Translations under genes and position numbers: made by a program
DNA from: Wolbachia endosymbiont of Oedothorax gibbosus
Lineage (GTDB): Bacteria; Pseudomonadota; Alphaproteobacteria; Rickettsiales; Anaplasmataceae
Direction: 5' to 3'
DNA: 64,000 nt
NCBI RefSeq assembly: GCF_936270435.1
Contig: NZ_OW370567.1
Span: forward strand, 496,001 to 560,000
The notes under the pieces: model-generated
The model's database searches: none
Told to the model about the DNA's origin: nothing
What the model saw: the letters and a program-made list of their open reading frames with translations, nothing else
Shown here: positions 56,263-64,000 of the stretch, one piece after another
Layout: every line of letters begins with the position of its first letter
Position numbering within the stretch: position 1 is the first letter of the stretch

Positions 56263-58107
56263 TTACATCTCAGGTGTAACATTTAGTATAGGCGCTATTC
56301 TATTTATAATGTTCTTTACTATAGGCGCAGCAATTATTCCCCCGGTATGGTGCATCCCTTGAGGCTCATCAATAGCAATTAGCACTATGTACCTTGGGTC
56401 AAGCATAGTCAGCACTCCTATAAATGACGCTATGTTTGCATCTTTGCTATATTTACCATCTACAACTTTTTCCGCCGATCCGGTCTTTCCCCCTATTGAA
56501 TATGCCTTTATTTTTGCTTTCCTGCCAGTGCCATCTGTTACTGCTGCACGTAATAATTTTCTCATTTCCCTGGAAGTTCTTCTTGAGATAATTTGCTCTC
56601 CTATACTTCTTTTATTCAACATCAAGGTTGCGTTATGAAATATTCCATTGTTGATTAATGCTGCTGCAGTTTGTGCAAGATGTATAGGAGTTACAGCTAT
56701 GCCATAACCATAAGATGCTGTTATTAAAGTGTTTTCACTCCATTTATCCGGGATTATCGGTGTAGATTTTTCTGGTATTTCTATTTTCAAAGGAGAAAAT
56801 AGCTTCATAGCTTTAAAGTATTCTACTTGTTTTTCAATGCCTAATTTGACTGCAATTTTTGCTGCACCAATGTTGGATGATTTTACAAATATATCTTGCA
56901 CAGTAATTTTTGGAATTTTAGATTTGTGAAAATCCTGAATTTTATACTTTCCAATGGTGATTGGTGTTGATACGTCATATAAATCGCTAGTTTTTGTAAC
57001 GTTTGCATCAAGCGCTGCGGCTATTGTAAAGAATTTTAATACCGAGCCCATCTCATACACCCCAAGACTGGCGCGATTAAACTTTTGTACGTCTTCTGCC
57101 TTACTCTGTAGGTTGGGGTTAAAATCAGGTAGACTGACCATCGAGATGATTTCACTATTTCTCACATTTAAAACAATTCCTACTCCGCCAAGTGCCTGAT
57201 ACCTGCTTACAGCTTTAGTTAGCTCTTCATGCACTATGCTTTGCACTCGTGTATCTAAGGATAGTTGAACATATTGATCAGCAGAGCGTGACCATCCCTG
57301 TCGGATGACAGAAGATTGTGCAGAAGCTTGGTCTGGTGTCATTCCAGTGCACTGACACTGGAATCCAGTTTTATGCGCAATTTCATCACAAACATTGTTT
57401 TTGACATATGTTTCTGGAATCCGTTGTTCATCACATAATTTGTCAGTATTTTTATATCTGGATCCCAGTGTCACGCACTGGGATGACACCATCTGTTGTG
57501 TGGGGAATTGCTGTGCAGGAATTGCTTTCAAGTTGCAAAATTCATACAACTGTATATCAGGTACTTGGATAACAGAATGTTGTTTGTTTTTACTTATATA
57601 TGCCTCAACTCCTGCAATACCGTTACCATCTATGTCAGTGTAACCAAGCACGTGTGAAAATAAATTACTGTGAGGATATATACGTTTTACGTCGTTATAG
57701 AAGTTTATTCCTGGCACGCCGGCATTTTTTATTGCTAACAGTTCTTTTGGAGTCAAGTGCCGCTTTATCCAAGCAAATTTCTTTTCTGAAGTAAGTACTC
57801 TATATAAGTTCTCGTATTCAAGATCATTCAAAATAGAACACAGTTGTGCTGCTATACTTTCCGGATTCTTTATTTTGGTTGCATCTGTATATAGTGATGT
57901 TGTGGCCACATTTGTTGCTATTACCACTCCATTTCTATCTAAAATATCAGGTTGTTTATGTACTGTATTATCTTTTCTAAAATTTTCTGAAGTAGTAGGT
58001 TGATCAAATGTTAAAGAGAATATGCGAAAAATAATTATTATATAAAACGTAAATAATGGTACTATAAAACACAGTGAGCGGAGCTTATTTTTAAGTAATG
58101 CTTGCAT
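56263..58107 (-). CDS. ftsI: Penicillin-binding protein, FtsI/PBP2B type, with palindrome insert
   Basis: This septal or elongation transpeptidase cross-links peptidoglycan. It has one N-terminal membrane helix (about residues 12-35) and the dimerisation domain starting [12 protein letters not shown]. The transpeptidase motifs are SxxK in [10 protein letters not shown], SxN in KSSNIGA and KTG in GGKTGSAEK. Between GVEAYIS (about residue 170) and [11 protein letters not shown] (about 278) lie some 100 residues, about twice what this linker usually has. They are largely encoded by two palindromic repeats (57341-57364 and 57462-57484) and their flanks, and the frame stays open. The inserted part is cysteine- and glutamine-rich, unlike the rest. 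ATG 58107 is used; TTG 58125 would overlap the ispH start region. Confidence 0.92.
   Translation of the reverse strand: MQALLKNKLRSLCFIVPLFTFYIIIIFRIFSLTFDQPTTSENFRKDNTVHKQPDILDRNGVVIATNVATTSLYTDATKIKNPESIAAQLCSILNDLEYENLYRVLTSEKKFAWIKRHLTPKELLAIKNAGVPGINFYNDVKRIYPHSNLFSHVLGYTDIDGNGIAGVEAYISKNKQHSVIQVPDIQLYEFCNLKAIPAQQFPTQQMVSSQCVTLGSRYKNTDKLCDEQRIPETYVKNNVCDEIAHKTGFQCQCTGMTPDQASAQSSVIRQGWSRSADQYVQLSLDTRVQSIVHEELTKAVSRYQALGGVGIVLNVRNSEIISMVSLPDFNPNLQSKAEDVQKFNRASLGVYEMGSVLKFFTIAAALDANVTKTSDLYDVSTPITIGKYKIQDFHKSKIPKITVQDIFVKSSNIGAAKIAVKLGIEKQVEYFKAMKLFSPLKIEIPEKSTPIIPDKWSENTLITASYGYGIAVTPIHLAQTAAALINNGIFHNATLMLNKRSIGEQIISRRTSREMRKLLRAAVTDGTGRKAKIKAYSIGGKTGSAEKVVDGKYSKDANIASFIGVLTMLDPRYIVLIAIDEPQGMHHTGGIIAAPIVKNIINRIAPILNVTPEM
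57341..57484. repeat. Two palindromic repeats inside the ftsI coding sequence
   Basis: 57341-57364 has arms ATTCCAGTG/CACTGGAAT and 57462-57484 has arms ATCCCAGTG/CACTGGGAT, the same as the intergenic copies. Both are read through in frame on the minus strand. Confidence 0.92.
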
Positions 58108-58127
58108 ATTTACTTGATTTGACAAAA

Positions 58128-59060
58128 ATGGAAATCATCTTAGCTGAGCCGCGAGGTTTTTGTGCCGGGGTAAAAAGAGCTGTGGACATATTAGCTATCA
58201 CTTTAGAAAAATACAAAAACAAGTGCCAAGTTTATGTGCTACACGAAATTGTTCACAATAAATATATAGTAGAGGACTTTAAGAGACAAGGAGTGGTTTT
58301 TGTGAACAGTATCGAGGAAATTGAAGATAATGGAGGAATACTGATCTTCAGCGCGCACGGAGTATCAAAAAATATAGAAGATGAGGCAAAAAGAAAGGGT
58401 ATTCAAGTGATTGATGCAACATGTCCTTTAGTCAGCAAAGTGCATAAAGAGGCAAAAAGGTATGAAAACGGTGGTAAAGAATTAATTCTCATTGGGCATG
58501 AAAACCATCCAGAAGTTAAGGGAATTAGGGGAAGAGTAAACAATCCTATCACTTTAGTACAAACTTTGCAGGATGTAAGCAATTTAAAAGTTAAAAATCC
58601 AGATAATTTGTCTTATGTTACACAAACCACATTAAGCATCGACGATACCCGTGAAATTATTGTTGCCCTGAAGCTCAGATTTCCAGGCATAACAGGTCCA
58701 GATTTAAAGGACATATGCTATGCAACGCAAAACAGACAAAATGCTGTTAAAAAGCTAGCTGAAATTGTAGACATGATGTTAGTTGTAGGAAGTAAAAATA
58801 GCTCAAATTCAAACCGCTTATTAGATCTGTGCACTGCCAGAGGAAAAAGAGCCTACTTGATTGATAATTACAGATGTGTGAATAAAAGCTGGTTTCAGGG
58901 CATAGAAAAGATAGGAATCACCGCAGGTGCTTCCGCTCCTGACATATTGGTTGATGAATTAATGAACTACCTAAAAGTAAACCTGAGTGTAAAAATTTCA
59001 GTTATGCCAGGTGGTATTATTGAAAATGTTCAGTTTAAAATACCGAATCTGGTACACTAA
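58128..59060 (+). CDS. ispH: 4-hydroxy-3-methylbut-2-enyl diphosphate reductase
   Basis: IspH is the last enzyme of the MEP isoprenoid pathway and holds a 4Fe-4S cluster. From ATG 58128 the 310-residue protein starts [19 protein letters not shown] (Cys12). It also has [12 protein letters not shown], the cysteine in [12 protein letters not shown], and the third in [26 protein letters not shown] is conserved. An in-frame ATG at 58098 is less likely because the family starts at MEI. It is divergent from ftsI with about 20 bases between starts. Confidence 0.95.
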   Translation: MEIILAEPRGFCAGVKRAVDILAITLEKYKNKCQVYVLHEIVHNKYIVEDFKRQGVVFVNSIEEIEDNGGILIFSAHGVSKNIEDEAKRKGIQVIDATCPLVSKVHKEAKRYENGGKELILIGHENHPEVKGIRGRVNNPITLVQTLQDVSNLKVKNPDNLSYVTQTTLSIDDTREIIVALKLRFPGITGPDLKDICYATQNRQNAVKKLAEIVDMMLVVGSKNSSNSNRLLDLCTARGKRAYLIDNYRCVNKSWFQGIEKIGITAGASAPDILVDELMNYLKVNLSVKISVMPGGIIENVQFKIPNLVH

Positions 59061-59169
59061 ATTTCTCTTGAAATTACACTCAAACCAGCATCTATAGCTA
59101 ACCGTCGCGGTATCTCATACCAAACTTCGTTATTGGGAAGATGGTATGAATAGTATTATATTGCTTAGT

Positions 59170-59293
59170 TGGAAGCAAGAGAAGATAATAACTTCTCAGA
59201 GTGGATAGGTGGCAGGTTGACTATTTGTCTGAGGCACTTTCTATTTTCATTAGAAAGAAGACCTCGTTGGGAAGATTAATTGCCTATGCCACC
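59170..59293 (+). ncRNA. Structured non-coding region 5' of IS110-type transposase; candidate bridge RNA
   Basis: A hairpin GAGAAG/CTTCTC (59179-59184 with 59192-59197) is followed by a long stem-loop. Its outer stem is GGTGGCA/TGCCACC (59208-59214 with 59287-59293). Inside are GAGG/CCTC (59231-59234 with 59262-59265) and a 7-bp hairpin CTTTCTA/TAGAAAG (59237-59243 with 59251-59257). IS110 elements make a bridge RNA from the non-coding end before the transposase. The placement and the internal-loop pattern fit, but the pairing to target and donor is not shown. Confidence 0.5.
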
Positions 59294-59380
59294 GAAAATC
59301 ATCGTGAGGCTCACAAAATGTGATGACCTCGTATAGGAGTTTGGACCAACCGGCAATATTCTACTCTGATATATTGAAAT

Positions 59381-60419
59381 ATGCAATTGGAGGAAAAAAT
59401 ATGCGTCACATTGGTACATACCAATAGTTTTACTACTTGTTACTTACAAGAAGGGAAACCTGAGCATATTCAAACGTTTCGTTTAAAAGACTTGGATAAT
59501 TTTATCGAAGGTCTTCAAGAAACAGATGAAGTAGCTATAGAAGCAACAGGTAACAGCTGTTTCTTTTATGATGCAGTTTCACCTTATGTTAAACGTGTCG
59601 TGATAATTGCTCACGGACAGTTCGAAGTTGTTCGCCGCTCTGTACACAAAACAGACAAGCATGATGCACGAGCTATTGCTTTCTTTCTAAGCAAAGATAT
59701 GCTGCCTGAGGCAAGATATAAAAGCAAACAATGTCAGTAGTTAGCTTCTCTTCTTCAAGCAAGAGATCTGTTAGTAAAATCAAAGGTATCTTTAATCAAT
59801 AAAATGCATGGTCTTTTTAATTACCATGGGATAAAGATTAAAAAGGAGGTACTTACAACTAAAGTGGGATTTGAGAGTTCTATTCAAAAGTATACCTGGG
59901 ATACTTTAGAAAAAGTTGAAATTGAAGTGATTAGTTATCATTTAGAAGCTATCCGAGAAAGCCTTAAAAAACTCGAAAAGGAAATTATAGCTTTTGCTAA
60001 ACAACTTCCTGGATTTAACAATCTTATCAGCATAAAGGGAATTGGCTCAATTTCTGCAGCTATTTTTATCACGACAATTGGAGACATTAATGATTTCCGT
60101 AGGCCTGAGAAACTTACTGCATATTTTGGAGTTGTACCAAGAGTTTCTCAATCCAATCAGCAATGTACAGTTGGAAGAATTACCAAACGAGGGTCAAAAA
60201 TAGCGCGTACTTCTTTAGTTCAATGTACTTGGATTGCTATACGTTACAGCCCTTACTTGAAAAGCTTTTATGAGCATATAAAAAAGAAGCGTGGTTCTGC
60301 CAAGGCTATAACTGCTACTGCCAAGGAAATTCCTGATAACCATTTTCTATACTCTTAAAAATGATTGGGTTTTTAAAGATTTCACAAAATTTGAATTTTT
60401 TACTGGACAACAATCATAG
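59381..60419 (+). pseudogene. IS110-family transposase, broken
   Basis: The N-terminal DEDD RuvC-like domain (59381-59737) has EVAIEATGNSCFFYD and SVHKTDKHDARAIAFFL. A TAG at 59738-59740 then interrupts the frame. The rest continues in the same frame with NKMHGLFNYHGIKIKK and the C-terminal Tnp2 domain IKGIGSISAAIFITTIGDIN...RRPEKLTAYFGVVP. A second lesion near 60335 shifts the frame before the true C-terminus (YTLKNDWVFKDFTKFEFF, stop at 60419). The element's outer ends could not be fixed. Confidence 0.85.
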
Positions 60420-60479
60420 GAGACAAATACGATAAATTAGCTTAGCAGAAAGCGCTCTTTTTCATTTGTCTAATTACTA

Positions 60480-60663
60480 TTGAGATTTGGTATCAGTACC
60501 ATAAGTAGCCTGTCTTCTATACAAAGTTTACTTTTTCTCCCGCTTTTAGCTTTTTTTCTTCCTCGTCTAGAATTTCTACCATTCGCTCAAATGTTGCTTT
60601 TTTTACCCCTGTTAAACGTCGAAACTTTTCTCCTTCTAACTCTTTTATTTCATTATATTTCAT
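60480..60663 (-). pseudogene. IS5-family transposase N-terminal fragment
   Basis: The minus strand starts MKYNEIKELEGEKFRRLTGV and continues KKATFERMVEILDEEEKKLKAG, a pattern known from Wolbachia IS5-type transposases with an N-terminal helix-turn-helix. A frame change near 60535 gives CIEDRLLM, after which similarity is lost. Only about 60 codons remain. Confidence 0.55.
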
Positions 60664-60718
60664 ACTTTCAAATATTCGATTCTACACTCCCTATAACAAT
60701 TTTGAAAGAAGTCTAGTA

Positions 60719-61525
60719 TCATTTTGATATGATTTTAGTTTTTTTTACGTGCAAATTCTCTAACCCCACTTTGTAGTTAGGATAAATTAAAGAGACATTA
60801 AGATCTTTTTTAATTTTAACATTACTTACTTTTTTTGATCCTAAATAAAAACTCTGTGCATAATCTGGTAACTCAATTGGCTCTGGAGGGCTAACATTGA
60901 GAAGTTTGGCCGCATACATTATCACTTCAGATTGTGTAGTGGGTAAATCGTCTGCACAATTGTATATTTCACCAGGTTTTATGTTTTGCATGGAAGAAAA
61001 TAGAATATTCGATATATCTTCAACGTGAATACGAGAAAAAAAATGCCCTTCCTTTTTCACATTTCTTGCTTTGCCAAGCTGCAAGTCAATTAACACGTTC
61101 CTACCAGGACCGTATATTCCAGCTAAACGAAAAATATGTACAGGCAGTTTGCTATTTAGCCACTTCTTTTCAGATCTAAGGCGCTTTTCTCCTCTGATTT
61201 CTATAGGTTTTGTTTTAGATTCCTCATTCACCCAATTACCAGAGTGATCACCATAGACGCTAGTTGCAGACAAATAACCAAACCATTTAACATTTTGCAG
61301 GCAATCACCGTATCTCTCCACAACATCATCACCATCTGGAGGAATAGAAATTAAAACGTGCGTTGCGCTTTTAAGCAGATCTTGACTAACTTTCTCATAA
61401 TTAAAGAGGATTACATTTTGTATATTTTTACTTCTTGATGTGCCACTGACTTTCCAACCTAAGTTCAGTAGTTTTTTCGATAAAAATTTAGCTACATATC
61501 CATAACCAAAGCAAAACAAGTGCAT
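60719..61525 (-). CDS. NAD(P)-dependent SDR-type epimerase/dehydratase
   Basis: The 268-residue protein starts with a Rossmann dinucleotide motif FGYGYVAKFL (GxGxxA). It has LSATSVYGDHSGNWVNE (the serine and tyrosine region), IFRLAGIYGPGRN and FFSRIHVEDISNILF. It resembles the YeeZ-like extended SDR proteins, whose substrate is not known. It sits five bases after the hydrolase gene on the same strand, so the two are probably co-transcribed. Confidence 0.85.
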   Translation of the reverse strand: MHLFCFGYGYVAKFLSKKLLNLGWKVSGTSRSKNIQNVILFNYEKVSQDLLKSATHVLISIPPDGDDVVERYGDCLQNVKWFGYLSATSVYGDHSGNWVNEESKTKPIEIRGEKRLRSEKKWLNSKLPVHIFRLAGIYGPGRNVLIDLQLGKARNVKKEGHFFSRIHVEDISNILFSSMQNIKPGEIYNCADDLPTTQSEVIMYAAKLLNVSPPEPIELPDYAQSFYLGSKKVSNVKIKKDLNVSLIYPNYKVGLENLHVKKTKIISK

Positions 61526-61530
61526 AGAAG

Positions 61531-62175
61531 TTAGTTGCTGAAATTTTTCTTGATAAACTCTATACCTAATTTTATTCCCTCTTCATTAATAATATGCCCT
61601 AATGCATGAATTGGGTGTCCTTCAACATTTACTCCATTTTCTTTCAGAGCTTTAACCGCTAAGTCGAGAGACGAAAAAGGTACCACGTCGTCAGCATCAC
61701 CATGGATAACACATATGTTAGGTTTTGACTTGATCTCTGGTGCAGTTTTTGAAGGTGAAAGAAACCTACCAGAGTATGCAACAACTGATGCACAGGATTG
61801 AGAGCGGGTGAGAGCTGTATGTATTGCAAGCATTGCTCCTTGAGAAAATCCAACTAAAGAAAGTTGCGTATCTTTTAAATTAAGCTCCTTTAATTTTGTA
61901 TCAATGAAATGATTTACAATTGATGTAGCATTTTTTACTCCATTATATAGCGCTTCCTCACTACGATCTTCCAAGCTGAACCACTGATAACCATCACCTA
62001 TTTCTCTTTCAAACGGAGCATTGGGTACTGCAAAATATGAACCCAGTAAAAACTTGCTCATAACTTTAGCAAGGTGAATGAAATTATCGCCACTTGAGCC
62101 CCAACCATGTAAAAAAACAATCAAATTTTTCTTATTTCCGCCTGCACAAATTTCTGGGCCGTTAAGTTCAATCAT
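61531..62175 (-). CDS. Alpha/beta hydrolase, carboxylesterase/phospholipase type
   Basis: The protein of about 214 residues has the triad of the carboxylesterase-2 family: Ser in LVGFSQGAM, Asp in IHGDADDVVPF and His in HALGHIIN. The oxyanion region is VFLHGWGSSGDNF. These enzymes hydrolyse short acyl esters or lysophospholipids. ATG 62175 is favoured because AGGAAAAGAA precedes it; an ATG at 62211 is the alternative. Confidence 0.9.
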   Translation of the reverse strand: MIELNGPEICAGGNKKNLIVFLHGWGSSGDNFIHLAKVMSKFLLGSYFAVPNAPFEREIGDGYQWFSLEDRSEEALYNGVKNATSIVNHFIDTKLKELNLKDTQLSLVGFSQGAMLAIHTALTRSQSCASVVAYSGRFLSPSKTAPEIKSKPNICVIHGDADDVVPFSSLDLAVKALKENGVNVEGHPIHALGHIINEEGIKLGIEFIKKNFSN

Positions 62176-62379
62176 TTCTTTTCCTTTTGCGTTTATATTT
62201 TTATTTAACACTAATTTTCAAATTTGTAAAACCAATGTGCAATTATGTACACTATAGTATTTTCTAAAATAAATGATAAATTTCCATTATAGTATTACCA
62301 ACTAATACCAATTCCTAAAAATAAATAGACGAATAAAGAAAAATTTCTAAAATAGAATAATTTAAGAATTAATGAGGAG

Positions 62380-62575
62380 TTATGGCAGCAAGCAATAGGA
62401 GAAGAATTATATAATAAGAGTAAGCTGGAATTACGGCATAAGAGGAGAGATAGGAAGAAGATTACAGGCAATAATATCTGCAAAAGAATATGGAATAACA
62501 AAAGTTGCTCAAATATACCGAGTTACTAGAACTACATTGATGAAGTGGATTACAAGATTTAAGGAAGGAGGAGTC
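62380..62575 (+). pseudogene. HTH transposase fragment
   Basis: A plus-strand frame reads GRRLQAIISAKEYGITKVAQ followed by IYRVTRTTLMKWITRFKEGG, a helix-turn-helix like the N-terminus of IS630-type transposases. It has no start and stops at the junction with the recombinase remnant. Confidence 0.5.
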
Positions 62576-62579
62576 ATTA

Positions 62580-63205
62580 CTCCGCCAACAATGTTGCAAA
62601 TTTTTCTTTTCTTCTCCATTATGTCCAGAAGAGTTTGGCAGCTCTTTTATGCGGAACACCACGTTTACATCCTCAATGTCAATTATCTTAACTAATGTTC
62701 TAATAATATCACGTTTAATTAGCCAGTCTGCGTTATCAAGGTTTGATGTAATATTGGAAGAAAAGTCTTCTAAATTGGTTACAATCAGAGTTAGTTCCTG
62801 TTTTAACTTCTTTTGATCGAATATCCTTTTTTTCTCCTCTTCAATTGCTTTTAAGCTCTGTTTCATGGCTTTAATTCGTGGTTCAAATTCTTCTTGATTA
62901 TTGAGCATAACTATCAATAAGTCTAGCAATACCACGTTTTAATTTATTTTCTTGTTTCTCTAGTAAATCGCTTTTTTGATCCCACGATGATTTTTTAAAC
63001 TCTGAAAGTCTACGTTTGTATTCTTCTAAAATTCTATTTGGATTTTTTAATAAATGCTTAACTTCTTCCCACACAGCTGTTTCTAATGCATCTGTACGAA
63101 TGTGTTTATTATCACAAATTTTGTTACCACCAAAACGGTAAGAATCTCTACCAATACAACGATAATATGCATAATGATCAACTTTTTCTCCTCGTTTATT
63201 TCTTA
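62580..63205 (-). pseudogene. C-terminal fragment of a large serine recombinase
   Basis: The minus strand has the zinc-ribbon part YYRCIGRDSYRFGGNKICDN, then IRTDALETAVWEEVKHLLKN and a long coiled coil (KKSSWDQKSDLLEKQENKLK, EPRIKAMKQSLKAIEEEKK). A frame change at about 62930 splits it. The N-terminal catalytic domain is missing because an IS5-type element replaces it on the right. Prophage WO carries recombinases of this kind, so this may be a phage relic (inference). Confidence 0.72.
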
Positions 63206-63213
63206 GAACCTGT

Positions 63214-64000
63214 TCATAATCTTTTAAGGAGTAAAGAAGTGAAAGCAAGAACGACCATTTGTAAGCTAGTGTTGAGTTTCCGCTCGCAATTTTTCCACAA
63301 ACGCCTACATTTTTCCAACCAAGCAAAAGAGCGCTCAACAACCCATCTCTTTGGCAGTACAACAAAGGTGTGTAATTCACTTCGCTTTATTACTTCGACC
63401 GTCGAACCAATAGTTGCTTTTATTTGTGTTGCAAAATTTTCTCCAGTGTAGCCTGCATCAACAAGTATATTTTTAACTTCAGAGAGTTTTTCTTTAGCAT
63501 TTTCGACCATTTTCATGGCACTGCTGCGGTCGGTTGCTTCTGCCGTTGTTACATAAATCGCGTGTGGTAAACCTTGTGTATCTACTGCAATATGGCGCTT
63601 TATTCCTGAAATTTTTTTACCTGCATCGTAGCCCTTATTTTCAGCAGTATCTGCATTTTTTACGCTCTGAGCATCAATTATACAAAAACTAGTTCTTTCT
63701 TTCCGACCATTGCTGATACGTGTCTCTCCAACTAATTTTTTTTAATACACGCTCCAAAGTACTTTCTGTATCTTCGCTTGGTTTTTCACTCCATTTTTTA
63801 AAATATTCGTAACAACTTCGCCATTTTGGAAAATCTTTTGGCAGCATTCTCCACTGACAGGCACTTTTTAGGACGTACAGCACTGCACAAAATACATCAT
63901 ACAAATCAAGTTTTCTTGGTTTTGTTTTCTTCCTACTACTCTCCAGAATTGATCTGATTTTTTCAAATTGTTCTCGACTTATGTCACTTGGGTATAAATT
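63214..64000 (-). CDS. IS5-family transposase, two frames, 5' partial
   Basis: The frame enters from the right edge (LYPSDISREQFEKIRSIL) and runs through LYDVFCAVLYVLKSACQWRM with LPKDFPKWRSCYEYFKKW to a stop at about 63689. The second frame supplies CIIDAQSVKNADTAENKGYD (first Asp), ILVDAGYTGENF (second Asp) and VVERSFAWLEKCRRL (Glu), ending at 63214. The frames can join at a run of eight A on the coding strand (63738-63745), as in IS5 elements of the IS427 group that use programmed frameshifting. The real start lies beyond the window. Confidence 0.82.

Overview
The window is almost certainly from a Wolbachia endosymbiont (Anaplasmataceae, Alphaproteobacteria). The base composition is AT-rich and insertion sequences and their relics are dense. 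The str/rplKAJL/rpo block contains an rpoB and rpoC fused into one 2,837-codon reading frame, a hallmark of Wolbachia. Single housekeeping genes (recF, serS, purD, lipB, murJ, plsX-fabH, ispH) are separated by short palindromic repeats and mobile DNA, which is also typical. The species call is inferred from these features, not from a database search.

Layout. 1-7.9 kb: the 3' part of a large membrane protein with superfamily-2 helicase motifs, then argD, a sensor histidine kinase, a PrxQ-type peroxiredoxin whose 5' end has been tandemly multiplied, and recF. 7.9-16.8 kb: a graveyard of nested mobile elements. A degraded group II intron has a second, RT-encoding group II intron inserted inside its domain V. 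An IS50/Tn5-like element is inserted next to it in the same domain. An IS481-type element interrupted by IS982 follows, then IS630 and IS66. 16.8-32.7 kb: an intact translation/transcription block, rpsL-rpsG-fusA-tuf-trnW-secE-nusG-rplK-rplA-rplJ-rplL-rpoBC, behind a good sigma70-type promoter. 32.7-37.6 kb: a dihydrouridine synthase, a membrane-anchored Ulp1-like cysteine protease, serS and purD.

37.6-51.3 kb: two more IS982 copies, one of them splitting an HK97-type portal gene that resembles a gene-transfer-agent relic. This stretch also holds an LD-carboxypeptidase, lipB, an AsmA-like protein, murJ, trnH and rpmF-plsX-fabH. Its intergenic spaces carry a repeated palindrome (arms ATCCCAGTG / CACTGGGAT) and a 23-bp tandem repeat. 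51.3-56.3 kb: a second mobile cluster of IS3, IS66 and a second IS481-type copy, this one interrupted by IS256. 56.3-64 kb: a penicillin-binding protein whose reading frame has absorbed two copies of the palindrome, ispH, a broken IS110-type transposase preceded by a structured non-coding region that could be a bridge RNA, an SDR-type epimerase, an alpha/beta hydrolase, and fragments of a serine recombinase and IS5-type elements running off the right edge.

The genes fall into ordinary housekeeping functions: translation, transcription, cell envelope and peptidoglycan-related work, lipid and cofactor synthesis, and recombination. The most noteworthy items are the helicase-like membrane protein, the Ulp1-like protease (a candidate host-directed effector), the intron-within-intron, the putative bridge RNA, the duplicated NGN domain in NusG, and the palindromes translated inside ftsI.
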